Assembly (NCBI GenBank): GCA_947303585.1
Contig: CAMYYT010000013.1
Coordinates: forward strand, 1 to 33,485
DNA: 33,485 bases
Source: an uncultured Pseudomonadota bacterium
GTDB taxonomy: Bacteria; Pseudomonadota; Alphaproteobacteria; Rs-D84
Direction: 5' to 3'
Position numbers and translations under genes: made by a program. Shown piece after piece: positions 16,517-23,684 of this stretch (the first letter of the stretch is position 1; each line of letters begins with the position of its first letter). The notes below the pieces were generated by a model. That model saw nothing but the letters and a program-made list of their open reading frames with translations, was not told the DNA's origin and made no database searches.

Positions 16517-18083
16517 ATTTCTTTTTTGCGGCCGCAACAAACGCGTTAAACATTGGATGCCCAGAAAATGGATTGCTTTGAAATTCTGGATGGAATTGAC
16601 CCGCAATAAAGAATTTATGCGACGGGATTTCAACTATTTCTGGTAACCGTCCATCTGGCGAAGTTCCTGATATTATCATCCCCGCTTTTTCCAGCGCATC
16701 TTTGTATTCCATATTTACTTCGTATCTATGGCGATGACGTTCTGAAATCTTTGTTGTGCCATATACTTTTTCAGCCAATGTCCCAGGTTTTATATTACAA
16801 GGATATGCCCCCAATCGCAAAGTTCCACCCATATTAGCCTTGTCACAATCTGGCATAATATAAATTACTGGGGTACAATCTTTGTCAAATTCCGTAGAAT
16901 TAGCATTTTTATCACCAACCACATTACGCATAAAATCTATGACTGCAACCTGCATTCCCAAACATATTCCCATAAATGGAATATTATGTTCGCGCGCATA
17001 GCCTGCGGCAGCGATTTTGCCTTCGACACCGCGACTGCCAAAGCCACCAGGAATCAAGATACCGTCAACATCTTCGCAATCTTTTGGTGTAAAAGTTTCT
17101 GCGTTAATCTTTTTAATTTTTAATTTCACATTGTTTTGGACAGCTGCGTGAAATAATGCTTCGTTCAAAGATTTGTAAGCATCTGCGACATCAAAATATT
17201 TTCCAACCATACCTATGGTGCAAACCGGTAAATCGGCATCCAAATATTCTTTTATCTTTGTGAATTTAGATATATCGCCCGACGCACTAGGCAAACCAAA
17301 ATGTTCTGCCATAATATCAAACACATGTTCTGATTCATAAACAAGTGGTATTTTATAAATGTTGTCTACATCCATACTGGTGATAACATTTTTTGCTGGC
17401 AAATTACAGAACATACCTATTTTTGCACGTTCATCGTCAGTCAACATACGCGGTGAACGAATAAATAAAATATCTGCTTGGATTCCGTTTTCCAATAATC
17501 GCCGGACAGACATTTGTGTTGGTTTGGTTTTCAATTCACCGCTTTGTTCCAAATACGGCGCCAAAGTTAAATGCGCAAACATAACATTTCTGCGTCCCAC
17601 ATCATTTGCAAATTGACGAATTGATTCCAAAAATATCTTTCCTTCGATATCACCGACCGTACCGCCAATTTCACAAATTACAAAATCTGTATTCGTTGGC
17701 GCACCGATGTATTCTTTGATTTTATTAGATACATGCGGAATCATTTGCACAGTAGACCCAAGATATTCCCCGCGTCTTTCAGCATTCAAAACATCCCAAT
17801 AAATTCGCCCACCAGATACCGAATCATTTCGTGATAGTTTTACACCCAAAAATCTTTCGTAATACCCCAAATCAAGATCTGTTTCATGACCATCGTTTGT
17901 GACATAAACTTCCCCATGTTGAAGTGGCGACATAGTTCCCGGATCTACATTTAAATACGGGTCAAATTTACGAACATGAACGCTGTATCCCCTTGATTGA
18001 AGAAGGGCGCCCAACGATGCCGCTGAAACGCCCTTGCCTAAACTTGATACAACCCCACCAGTAACAAAAATATATCTCGACAT
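16515..18083 (-). CDS. pyrG: CTP synthase
   Basis: 522 aa from ATG 18083, preferred because AAGGAG lies 8 nt upstream and the family starts MSRYIFVTGGVVSSLGKG; the frame stays open 18 codons further up without support. The enzyme converts UTP, ATP and glutamine to CTP. The N-terminal amidoligase domain shows the P-loop SSLGKGVSAASLG, KFDPYLNVDPGTMSP and CEIGGTVGDIEG. The class I glutaminase domain has IPGGFGSRGVEGK, MGICLGMQ (nucleophile Cys) and FHPEFQSNP (catalytic His-Glu). It diverges from comEC across a 78-nt gap and is closed by the shared terminator at 16488-16516. No adjacent eno or kdsA. Confidence 0.97.
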   Translation of the reverse strand: MSRYIFVTGGVVSSLGKGVSAASLGALLQSRGYSVHVRKFDPYLNVDPGTMSPLQHGEVYVTNDGHETDLDLGYYERFLGVKLSRNDSVSGGRIYWDVLNAERRGEYLGSTVQMIPHVSNKIKEYIGAPTNTDFVICEIGGTVGDIEGKIFLESIRQFANDVGRRNVMFAHLTLAPYLEQSGELKTKPTQMSVRRLLENGIQADILFIRSPRMLTDDERAKIGMFCNLPAKNVITSMDVDNIYKIPLVYESEHVFDIMAEHFGLPSASGDISKFTKIKEYLDADLPVCTIGMVGKYFDVADAYKSLNEALFHAAVQNNVKLKIKKINAETFTPKDCEDVDGILIPGGFGSRGVEGKIAAAGYAREHNIPFMGICLGMQVAVIDFMRNVVGDKNANSTEFDKDCTPVIYIMPDCDKANMGGTLRLGAYPCNIKPGTLAEKVYGTTKISERHRHRYEVNMEYKDALEKAGMIISGTSPDGRLPEIVEIPSHKFFIAGQFHPEFQSNPFSGHPMFNAFVAAAKKK

Positions 18084-18126
18084 AAGTTTTTTCTCCTTAT
18101 GTACGATTACATTAAAAAAATATTCG

Positions 18127-18154
18127 TTGCGATGCAAGCAGAAAATTTTATAAT
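18127..18154 (+). promoter_or_regulatory. Candidate comEC promoter giving a leaderless or near-leaderless mRNA
   Basis: TTGCGA (18127-18132), a 16-nt spacer and TATAAT (18149-18154) predict a start at about 18160-18162, essentially at the comEC ATG (18162). No Shine-Dalgarno sequence is present before that ATG. Confidence 0.5.
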
Positions 18155-18161
18155 CTGATTT

Positions 18162-20150
18162 ATGAAAGAAATCTTAAACTATCAATACAAACATTTATTT
18201 CTTTGGACGCCATTTGTTATGGCTTTTGGGGCGGCTCTTTATTTTTCGATGGATATTGAACCGGATTTTCGTTTTCCGATTATTATAACCTTGTTATTAA
18301 CAGCTATCTTTTTCAAATACAAAAATATTTTAATTCGCGCGCTTTGTTTATTTTTATTTGGTTTCTTTTACGCAATGTCTTTTACACATATCATAAACAC
18401 ACCTCAAATACGTGATTCTTTTGGTTTTGTTGATATTTCTGGTGTTGTCAAAAACATAGATTTTACCACAGATTCAACACGTGTATTTTTATCTGTGGCG
18501 GGGCGCAACATAGATGAAAACCTGGAAAACAAAAATGTAAATATTCGTATCTCTTTGCCGAAAGATTTTGGGTCTGTAAATATTGGTGACACAATCCAAG
18601 GAAAAGCGAAACTTTTCCATCCTGCTGGAAAGTATATCAATGATTCGTTTGATTTTGCACGATGGGCTTACTTTTCAAATTTATCTGGGACAGGCTTTTT
18701 CCAAGATTACGAAATTGTAACAAATGAAAACGCACCACAAAATTTAAGAACTTATATTCACGAAAAAGCAAATTCTACTTTGACCGATACTTTGGTTTTG
18801 GGTTATAAAAAGATGCTTTCTGAAAGTGAAAGCCAAATTTGGAAAACAGTGGGTGTTGGACATGTTTGGTCTATTAGCGGTTTTCATATGACCTTGGTTG
18901 GTGGCTGGTTTTTTGCTTTCTTTTATTTGATATTTCGTTGTTTCACAAAACTTACGCGACGCGTGCCAGCTAAATATCCTGCGTTAATTTGCGCATGGTT
19001 TGGATTGATTGGATATTTATGTATATCGGGAATAAGTGTGGCAACAGTTCGTGCTTTTCTGATGGCTACATTAATCGGTATTGCAACTTTGTTGGGGCGC
19101 AGCGTATTTTCTTTGCGCAATGGAGTGTTAGCGTTTTTAATTATATTTTTGATAAACCCTTTCTTTGTTATGAACGCAGGTTTTCAATTATCGTTCGCTG
19201 CGATATTTGGTCTGCTTTGGTTTTTCAATGATAAAAAGTATACTAAATACGAAGGTATAAAAAAGTTATCACATAATATATATTTGTCTTTGATGACAGC
19301 GATTATCGCAACATTATTTACTTTGCCTTTTATAATCGCTCATTTTGGATACATACCGGTATATAGTTTATTGGGAAATTTAATCATTTTACCAATATTT
19401 TCTGTTGCGATTATGCCGTTGTTGATGGTTGGGACCATACTTAGTTTATTCAACAATCATTACTTGTTAAATTTAGTGGATAAAATTTATGAATTTACTT
19501 TACACATCGCGCAACACATCGCAAATTTACCCCATGCAAACTTCAACACACCATTTATTCCAAATTCTGCACTGATATTAAGCACCATTGGACTTTTATT
19601 TTTGATATTGATTGTAAAGCCAGAAGTTAAAAACTTTTTCATAAAAAACATAAATTATTTATTGTGTGGTTGTTGTATAATTCTTGCAATCACAATCACA
19701 ACGACACGTTCAAAGCCTTTGTTTTATTCTGCCAAAGATAATCAATTGGTTGGATTTGTTGTTGATGGAAAATTAAAATTCAACAAAGCGCGCGCATCTG
19801 CACATTATTTTGCTTTTAATTCTTGGCGCGAATTTAACAACGAAGAAACAAAAGATAAAAATGAAAAATATAAATGCAATCACGGACTTTGTGTTTATAA
19901 AACAGATAGATGGAATTTAGTTTATATGAAAAATTTCACGACTATTATGGATAACATAGAAAAAGTATGTTTGGATGATTCCATAGATTTCATAGTAAGT
20001 CCTTTTGAAATAAAATCATCTAAATGTCATGCAAAAATCTTAAGACACGGCTTGGCAATTTATCCAAACGGAAAAGTCAAAAGAATCACTAATCAGCGTC
20101 CGTGGCATAATCTGCCGCAACAAAATATAAACCAGACGCAGGCGCAGTAA
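18162..20150 (+). CDS. comEC: ComEC/Rec2-family competence membrane protein
   Basis: 662 aa. ComEC forms the inner-membrane channel for single-stranded DNA import in natural transformation. Several N-terminal helices are followed by an OB-like soluble segment (about residues 85-195, with DISGVVKNIDFTTDS). The Competence membrane domain comes next, with the signature HVWSISGFHMTLVGGWFF, GISVATVRAFLMATLIG and LNPFFVM-like LINPFFVMNAGFQLSF. The C-terminal ~150 residues occupy the place of the metallo-beta-lactamase-like domain but lack its HxHxDH metal site. They have Cys residues and WNLVYMKNFTT / IDFIVSPFEIKSSKC instead, as I recall for alphaproteobacterial ComEC proteins. The last ~20 residues overlap truA on the opposite strand by 62 nt. 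Confidence 0.92.
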   Translation: MKEILNYQYKHLFLWTPFVMAFGAALYFSMDIEPDFRFPIIITLLLTAIFFKYKNILIRALCLFLFGFFYAMSFTHIINTPQIRDSFGFVDISGVVKNIDFTTDSTRVFLSVAGRNIDENLENKNVNIRISLPKDFGSVNIGDTIQGKAKLFHPAGKYINDSFDFARWAYFSNLSGTGFFQDYEIVTNENAPQNLRTYIHEKANSTLTDTLVLGYKKMLSESESQIWKTVGVGHVWSISGFHMTLVGGWFFAFFYLIFRCFTKLTRRVPAKYPALICAWFGLIGYLCISGISVATVRAFLMATLIGIATLLGRSVFSLRNGVLAFLIIFLINPFFVMNAGFQLSFAAIFGLLWFFNDKKYTKYEGIKKLSHNIYLSLMTAIIATLFTLPFIIAHFGYIPVYSLLGNLIILPIFSVAIMPLLMVGTILSLFNNHYLLNLVDKIYEFTLHIAQHIANLPHANFNTPFIPNSALILSTIGLLFLILIVKPEVKNFFIKNINYLLCGCCIILAITITTTRSKPLFYSAKDNQLVGFVVDGKLKFNKARASAHYFAFNSWREFNNEETKDKNEKYKCNHGLCVYKTDRWNLVYMKNFTTIMDNIEKVCLDDSIDFIVSPFEIKSSKCHAKILRHGLAIYPNGKVKRITNQRPWHNLPQQNINQTQAQ

Positions 20151-20835
20151 TACCCGCAGCGCTTCTATCTTTGGCATCAAAAATTTTGTCTATATCATAT
20201 GGTTTACCCATACCAATTTCAACCAAAGTACCAACCATATTGCGTACTTGATGATGAAGAAAAGAACGTGCAGAAAATTCAAATATTATTTCTTCGCCGT
20301 TTTGGGTTATAGAAACAGAATCCAAAGTTTTTATTGGTGATTTTGCCTGACATTGCGCGGCACGAAAAGAAGTAAAATCGTGTTTACCAATCAATTTTTT
20401 AGCCGCTGATTTCATAGCACCAACATCTAATTTTTGTGGCACCCACCAGACACGATTTTTATCTAAAACTACCGGTGCGCTGCGATTTATAACGACATAT
20501 TTATAGTGACGCGCAACACATGAAAAACGCGCATGAAAATCATCACTTACTTTTTCGCAACTTAACACAGACACAGGTTTATTCACCAGATAAAAATTCA
20601 TCGCACGCATCACAGTTTGTTCATCTTGGTCGCGCATTAAATCAAAATGAGCAACCATAGAAATCGCGTGAACCCCGGCATCTGTGCGGCCCGCAGAATA
20701 AACCTCTACATTTTCGCCACAAAATTTGAATATAGCATCTTCGACCAAAGATTGCACAGACGGACCGTCTTGGTTTGTTTGCCAACCAATTAAATCTGTT
20801 CCGTCGTATTCAAGATTTATTTTATAACGCGTCAT
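20089..20835 (-). CDS. truA: tRNA pseudouridine(38-40) synthase
   Basis: 248 aa, the usual size. TruA converts uridines 38-40 in the anticodon stem-loop to pseudouridine. Motifs: INLEYDGTDLIGWQTNQDGP at the N-terminus, VYSAGRTDAGVHAISMV with the catalytic Asp in RTDAGVHA, FTSFRAAQCQAKSP, and FLHHQVRNMVGTLVEIG near the C-terminus. It is the last gene of the def-fmt-(Cys-rich)-truA set on the minus strand, 6 nt after the small gene. Its 3' end overlaps the convergent comEC by 62 nt; antisense contact between the two transcripts is possible. Confidence 0.96.
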   Translation of the reverse strand: MTRYKINLEYDGTDLIGWQTNQDGPSVQSLVEDAIFKFCGENVEVYSAGRTDAGVHAISMVAHFDLMRDQDEQTVMRAMNFYLVNKPVSVLSCEKVSDDFHARFSCVARHYKYVVINRSAPVVLDKNRVWWVPQKLDVGAMKSAAKKLIGKHDFTSFRAAQCQAKSPIKTLDSVSITQNGEEIIFEFSARSFLHHQVRNMVGTLVEIGMGKPYDIDKIFDAKDRSAAGITAPASGLYFVAADYATDAD

Positions 20836-20841
20836 TTATTT

Positions 20842-21024
20842 TTATTTGCTTTGATAATTTTTACAATTGCCACAAATAAATTGTTGTTTTAACCATTCTG
20901 TTGTATCGCACAATTTTGCACAGTTTTCTTGGTTTTTACCCAAACAAACCAAACAAGAACATTTCATTTTTTCACAATCATCAATTGTGGCACTACAATT
21001 TTTTAAAAAACATTTTTCTGACAT
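20842..21024 (-). CDS. Cys-rich 60-residue protein, unknown function
   Basis: 60 aa with ten cysteines at 5, 10, 17, 22, 24, 27, 35, 39, 51 and 54; short motifs include KCSCLVC and FICGNCKNY. There is no signal peptide, so disulfides are unlikely and metal binding (zinc or an iron-sulfur cluster) is the natural guess. The gene is well supported: it fits between fmt and truA with 3 nt and 6 nt gaps, has GGAGAATAAAAA ahead of its ATG, and keeps the same direction. It could be a zinc-binding accessory for tRNA or translation-start maturation, given its neighbours, but no family is recognised. Confidence 0.8.
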   Translation of the reverse strand: MSEKCFLKNCSATIDDCEKMKCSCLVCLGKNQENCAKLCDTTEWLKQQFICGNCKNYQSK

Positions 21025-21027
21025 TTT

Positions 21028-21840
21028 TTATTCTCCGTATTTGATATCTGCACCATGCAGACCGTTTATAAAACTTTTCCAATCCATCGGATTTTTTCCA
21101 CTTGGTTGAATTTTAAGAATTTTTAATTCGCCATTTTCAATTCTGGTTTCCAAAATTTTAACATCCATACCGTTTATCTTGGTGCGTCCACAGCCAAGAG
21201 CCCTGATTTGATTATGAATTTGTTGTGGCGTTTTTTTCCAATCTATGATTTCATCGCTGCCATCAAATTTACGCGTAAACGAAGGTTCGCCATTTTGTGC
21301 AACTGGCGGAAAATCAGACGGATTTTTCAAATATCTGTCCAACATTTCAGTTGCAACCACAGACACTTTGTTTTCAATCGTTTCATTGGTGTCATTTTCG
21401 TCTATACTGATATTTTCACGCATATAAACATCACCAGCATCCAATTCAGATGTCACTTGCATTAAACAAACATCCATATTTTCATCGCCGTTCAAAATTG
21501 CAGTTCTTATTGGTGATGGGCCGCGATATTTTGGCAAAGAAGACGGGTGAATATTTATACAAGGCGCAGCATTTAATACATTATCGCGCAAAATCACACC
21601 ATAAGAAATCACAACAATCATATCAGGCTTTTGCGCAACAGAATCAAATTCTTGAATAGAATTATGAACATCCAGCCCACGCGATTGCGCCCACACATGC
21701 ACAGGCGACGGCGTCAAAATATGTTTGCGTCCCATTGGTTTTGGAGCGCGAGTAAACACCGCGATTATATCGTGTTTATTTGCCAGACTATCAAAGATTG
21801 GGACAACAAAATCATTAGTCCCCATTAAAATCAGTTTCAT
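21028..21840 (-). CDS. fmt: Methionyl-tRNA formyltransferase, short C-domain
   Basis: 270 aa, about 40 residues shorter than usual. Fmt adds a formyl group to Met-tRNA(fMet). The catalytic Rossmann domain is intact: LILMGTNDFVVPIFDSL, CINIHPSSLPKYRGPSPI (catalytic Asn and His in NIHPS) and SELDAGDVYM (essential Asp). The linker DGSDEIIDWKKTPQQIHNQI leads into a reduced C-terminal OB-like domain ending LHGADIKYGE. It starts directly after the def stop (21841), a standard def-fmt pairing that joins formylation and deformylation. The reduced C-domain probably still binds tRNA since the linker and the first strands are retained. Confidence 0.95.
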   Translation of the reverse strand: MKLILMGTNDFVVPIFDSLANKHDIIAVFTRAPKPMGRKHILTPSPVHVWAQSRGLDVHNSIQEFDSVAQKPDMIVVISYGVILRDNVLNAAPCINIHPSSLPKYRGPSPIRTAILNGDENMDVCLMQVTSELDAGDVYMRENISIDENDTNETIENKVSVVATEMLDRYLKNPSDFPPVAQNGEPSFTRKFDGSDEIIDWKKTPQQIHNQIRALGCGRTKINGMDVKILETRIENGELKILKIQPSGKNPMDWKSFINGLHGADIKYGE

Positions 21841-22341
21841 TTAATGTCTCCGTCTGACTTTTCTCATAACCATTTCGCGTTTCACACCGGAAAGATAGTC
21901 TATGAATAAAATACCATCCAAATGGTCTGTTTCGTGTTGCACGATACGTGCAGGAACGCCGGTCATTTTAGCCATTTTTTTATCACCGTTTTCGTCTGTC
22001 CATTCCACTTCAACAGATTCTGGACGGCGCACATGGGAATAAACCGGCAAACCATCAGGTCCAAGAACAGACAAACAGCCTTCTTCCATGACACAGGTTG
22101 CATCACTTTTAGACAATATCGTCGGGTTAATCATCCGATAGATTTCGCAACTTTCAGGGTCCATCATCACCAAAAATCTTTGTTTGAAACCAACTTGGGG
22201 TGCAGCAAGGCCAACACCATTTTGGTCTTTCATCATATTAACCATTTCGTCCATCGTCCGTATTAATTCAGGCGTAATATCGGACACAGGCGTGCATTTT
22301 TCACGCAAAATTAAATCCCCGCAAAGTTTCATTTGCAACAT
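21841..22341 (-). CDS. def: Peptide deformylase
   Basis: 166 aa from ATG 22341 (MLQMKLCGD), chosen because AAAGGG is about 9 nt upstream. The frame runs 20 codons further but those residues are not family-like, and a start at the next Met is also possible. Def removes the formyl group from nascent N-termini using a metal ion. All three motifs are present: GVGLAAPQVG, EEGCLSV (metal-ligand Cys) and QHETDHLDGILF (HExxH form, two metal His and the catalytic Glu). The basic C-terminus reads MRKVRRRH. First gene of def-fmt-(Cys-rich)-truA and divergent from rmuC, whose -35 box lies inside the def start region. Confidence 0.95.
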   Translation of the reverse strand: MLQMKLCGDLILREKCTPVSDITPELIRTMDEMVNMMKDQNGVGLAAPQVGFKQRFLVMMDPESCEIYRMINPTILSKSDATCVMEEGCLSVLGPDGLPVYSHVRRPESVEVEWTDENGDKKMAKMTGVPARIVQHETDHLDGILFIDYLSGVKREMVMRKVRRRH

Positions 22342-22361
22342 ATAAAAAACCCTTTTATAAT
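22333..22361 (+). promoter_or_regulatory. Sigma-70 promoter of rmuC
   Basis: TTGCAA (22333-22338), a 17-nt spacer and TATAAT (22356-22361) give a near-consensus promoter with a start near 22368. Its -35 box overlaps the first codons of the divergent def gene, so expression of the two genes may compete. Confidence 0.65.
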
Positions 22362-22394
22362 CGTTATACATAGATTGTAGCAAAGGATTTTCAA

Positions 22395-23273
22395 ATGACA
22401 ACTTATATTTTAATACTGCTGTCTGTTATCGTATTTTTATTGCTGGTTTTGATTTTTCGCAAACAGACCATAGATTTATCAGGACTGCGCGAAGACAACG
22501 CAAGATTGCGCGAAAGATTGGCTGAAAGGTTGGGGATGCTGTCCCAAAATGCAATTGAATTAAAAAATATAAGTGGCGATATTGCTAATTTCAAAGATAT
22601 TTTGATGGGTAATAAACAAGCGCGCGGAATATTCGGCGAAAAAAGGCTGGAAGATTTAGTACGCGATATTATGCCACCTGAAACCTATGCTTTTCAAAGT
22701 GTTTTATCAACCGGGGTTCGGCCAGATTGTATAATTCGCCTGCCATATCCACCGGGGGATATGATTATCGACAGTAAATTTCCGCTGGAAAGTTATAATC
22801 GAATATTGGAAAACAAAAACGATATTGGCGCACGCAAACAATTTGAATTAGATGTTCGTAAACACATAGATGCGATTGCTGAAAAGTATGTTATTCCAGG
22901 CGTTACCGCAGAAAGCGCAATGATGTTTATTGCGTCAGAATCGATATTTATGGAATTACACACATCTTTTCCTGATACCATAGAATACGCGGCACACCGC
23001 AAAGTATTTATTGTATCGCCAGCAACATTATGGGCAACATTGAATACAATACGCGCGGTGCTTTCAGACATAAAAATCAAACGCGTAGCGAACAAAATCA
23101 AACGGGAACTTGATTTATTGCTGACAGATTTAGGCCGTTTGGGCGAACGCGCAGCCAAAGTAGATCAACACTTTACATTGGCACAAAAAGATATGGGCGA
23201 ATTACAAACATCCATATCTAAAATATCCCCACGCGCAGAAAAATTGCGCGATATGGATTTCGGCGAAGATTAA
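22395..23273 (+). CDS. rmuC: RmuC-family DNA recombination protein, short form
   Basis: 292 aa; E. coli RmuC is 475 aa, so this is a compact form with a short coiled-coil. RmuC proteins limit recombination between inverted repeats and have a restriction-nuclease-like core. An N-terminal membrane anchor (TYILILLSVIVFLLLVLIF) precedes a short coiled-coil (about 30-60). The core has QARGIFGEKRLEDLVRDIMP, RPDCIIRLPYPPGDMIIDSK (the Asp and DSK of a PD-(D/E)xK-type site), FIASESIFMELH and VFIVSPATLWATLNTIRAVL. AAAGGA lies 7 nt before ATG 22395. It is notable that this gene adjoins a dense block of inverted repeats (23281-23660). Confidence 0.93.
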   Translation: MTTYILILLSVIVFLLLVLIFRKQTIDLSGLREDNARLRERLAERLGMLSQNAIELKNISGDIANFKDILMGNKQARGIFGEKRLEDLVRDIMPPETYAFQSVLSTGVRPDCIIRLPYPPGDMIIDSKFPLESYNRILENKNDIGARKQFELDVRKHIDAIAEKYVIPGVTAESAMMFIASESIFMELHTSFPDTIEYAAHRKVFIVSPATLWATLNTIRAVLSDIKIKRVANKIKRELDLLLTDLGRLGERAAKVDQHFTLAQKDMGELQTSISKISPRAEKLRDMDFGED

Positions 23274-23280
23274 AGTTCAA

Positions 23281-23323
23281 CCCTCCCCCGACACTTCGTG
23301 TCACCCCCTCCTAAGGGGGAATT
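23281..23323. repeat. GC-rich hairpin repeat, type 1, copy A
   Basis: CCTCCCCCG leads into the hairpin GACAC-TTC-GTGTC (23290-23302). A second hairpin follows, CCCCCT-CCTA-AGGGGG (23304-23319), ending GAATT. It shares architecture with the copies at 25268-25317 (opposite strand) and, degraded, 25750-25780. Confidence 0.85.
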
Positions 23324-23330
23324 ATTAATA

Positions 23331-23372
23331 TTCTCCCCTTGGGGGGAGTACGGTCGAAGACCGGGAGGGAGG
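23331..23372. repeat. GC-rich hairpin repeat, type 2, copy B
   Basis: Starts TTCTCCCCTTGGGGGGAG and ends CCGGGAGGGAGG. It is the same as copy C except that the central hairpin is one base pair longer: GGTC-GAA-GACC instead of GGC-GAA-GCC. Tandem with copy C. Confidence 0.88.
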
Positions 23373-23374
23373 TG

Positions 23375-23414
23375 TTCTCCCCTTGGGGGGAGTACGGCGA
23401 AGCCGGGAGGGAGG
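23375..23414. repeat. GC-rich hairpin repeat, type 2, copy C
   Basis: 40 bp that are the exact reverse complement of the core of the two copies flanking the DUF559 gene (25221-25262 and 25708-25749). Central hairpin GGC-GAA-GCC, plus a CCCC-TT-GGGG hairpin. Confidence 0.9.
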
Positions 23415-23460
23415 TATTCCGGTGCGTTCGCAATTCTTGCCAATTATTCCAGAGTATTGT

Positions 23461-23527
23461 CATTGCGAAGGAGTTCGACGAAATTGTGCACCAGCACAAT
23501 GCCCGGCGAACGACTGTGGCAATCTAG
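23461..23527. repeat. Interspersed palindromic element with CATTGCGA...GGCAATCTAGG ends
   Basis: A long imperfect hairpin with three nested arms: ATTGC/GCAAT (23462-23466, 23519-23523), GTTCG/CGAAC (23473-23477, 23507-23511) and ATTGTGC/GCACAAT (23483-23489, 23494-23500) around a 4-nt loop. Its ends resemble the CATTGCGA...GGCAATC dispersed repeats common in Rickettsia and other bacteria (from memory). Confidence 0.8.
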
Positions 23528-23542
23528 GTTAATAAAAAAGTA

Positions 23543-23561
23543 GTCTGGCATAACGCCAGAC
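23543..23561. repeat. Perfect 7-bp hairpin GTCTGGC-ATAAC-GCCAGAC
   Basis: Between the element at 23461 and the palindrome at 23573. Read on the minus strand it is followed by TACTTTTTT, so it could be a back-up terminator, but no minus-strand gene ends immediately before it. Confidence 0.6.
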
Positions 23562-23572
23562 ACATTAATATA

Positions 23573-23602
23573 CCTGGATGCTCACGCTTCGCTCAGCATG
23601 AC
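23573..23602. repeat. Palindromic element CCTGGATGCT...AGCATGAC
   Basis: ATGCT (23578-23582) pairs with AGCAT (23595-23599) around a CACGCTTCGCTC interior. It resembles the GGATGCTTCGCT..AGCATGAC repeats seen scattered in many bacterial genomes (from memory). Only one copy is in this window, so repeat status is inference. Confidence 0.55.
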
Positions 23603-23619
23603 ACAGCCCATGGGGCTGT
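23603..23619. repeat. Hairpin ACAGCCC-ATG-GGGCTGT
   Basis: Perfect 7-bp stem with a 3-nt loop, 12 bp from the terminator of the gene at 23685. It has no adjacent T-run, so it is not a clear terminator. It is the last but one in a ~380-bp run of hairpins. Confidence 0.55.
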
Positions 23620-23631
23620 TAGGCCTGTTGC

Positions 23632-23657
23632 AAAAAAAAACACTGCCGAAGCAGTGT
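23632..23657 (-). terminator. Intrinsic terminator of the 23685-25007 gene
   Basis: Read on the minus strand: ACACTGC-TTCG-GCAGTGT (a stable TTCG tetraloop) followed by nine T residues, 27 nt after the stop codon. A T-run on the other side makes plus-strand activity possible too. Confidence 0.9.
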
Positions 23658-23684
23658 TTTTTGTTTGAACATAATCCGAAAGGA

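Noticed and set aside
23298..23543. Open frames through the GC-rich repeats encoding SPWGEYG-like peptides
   Set aside because: Arise from repeat DNA translated in one frame. The same peptide appears at each repeat copy on either strand, and no ribosome site is present.
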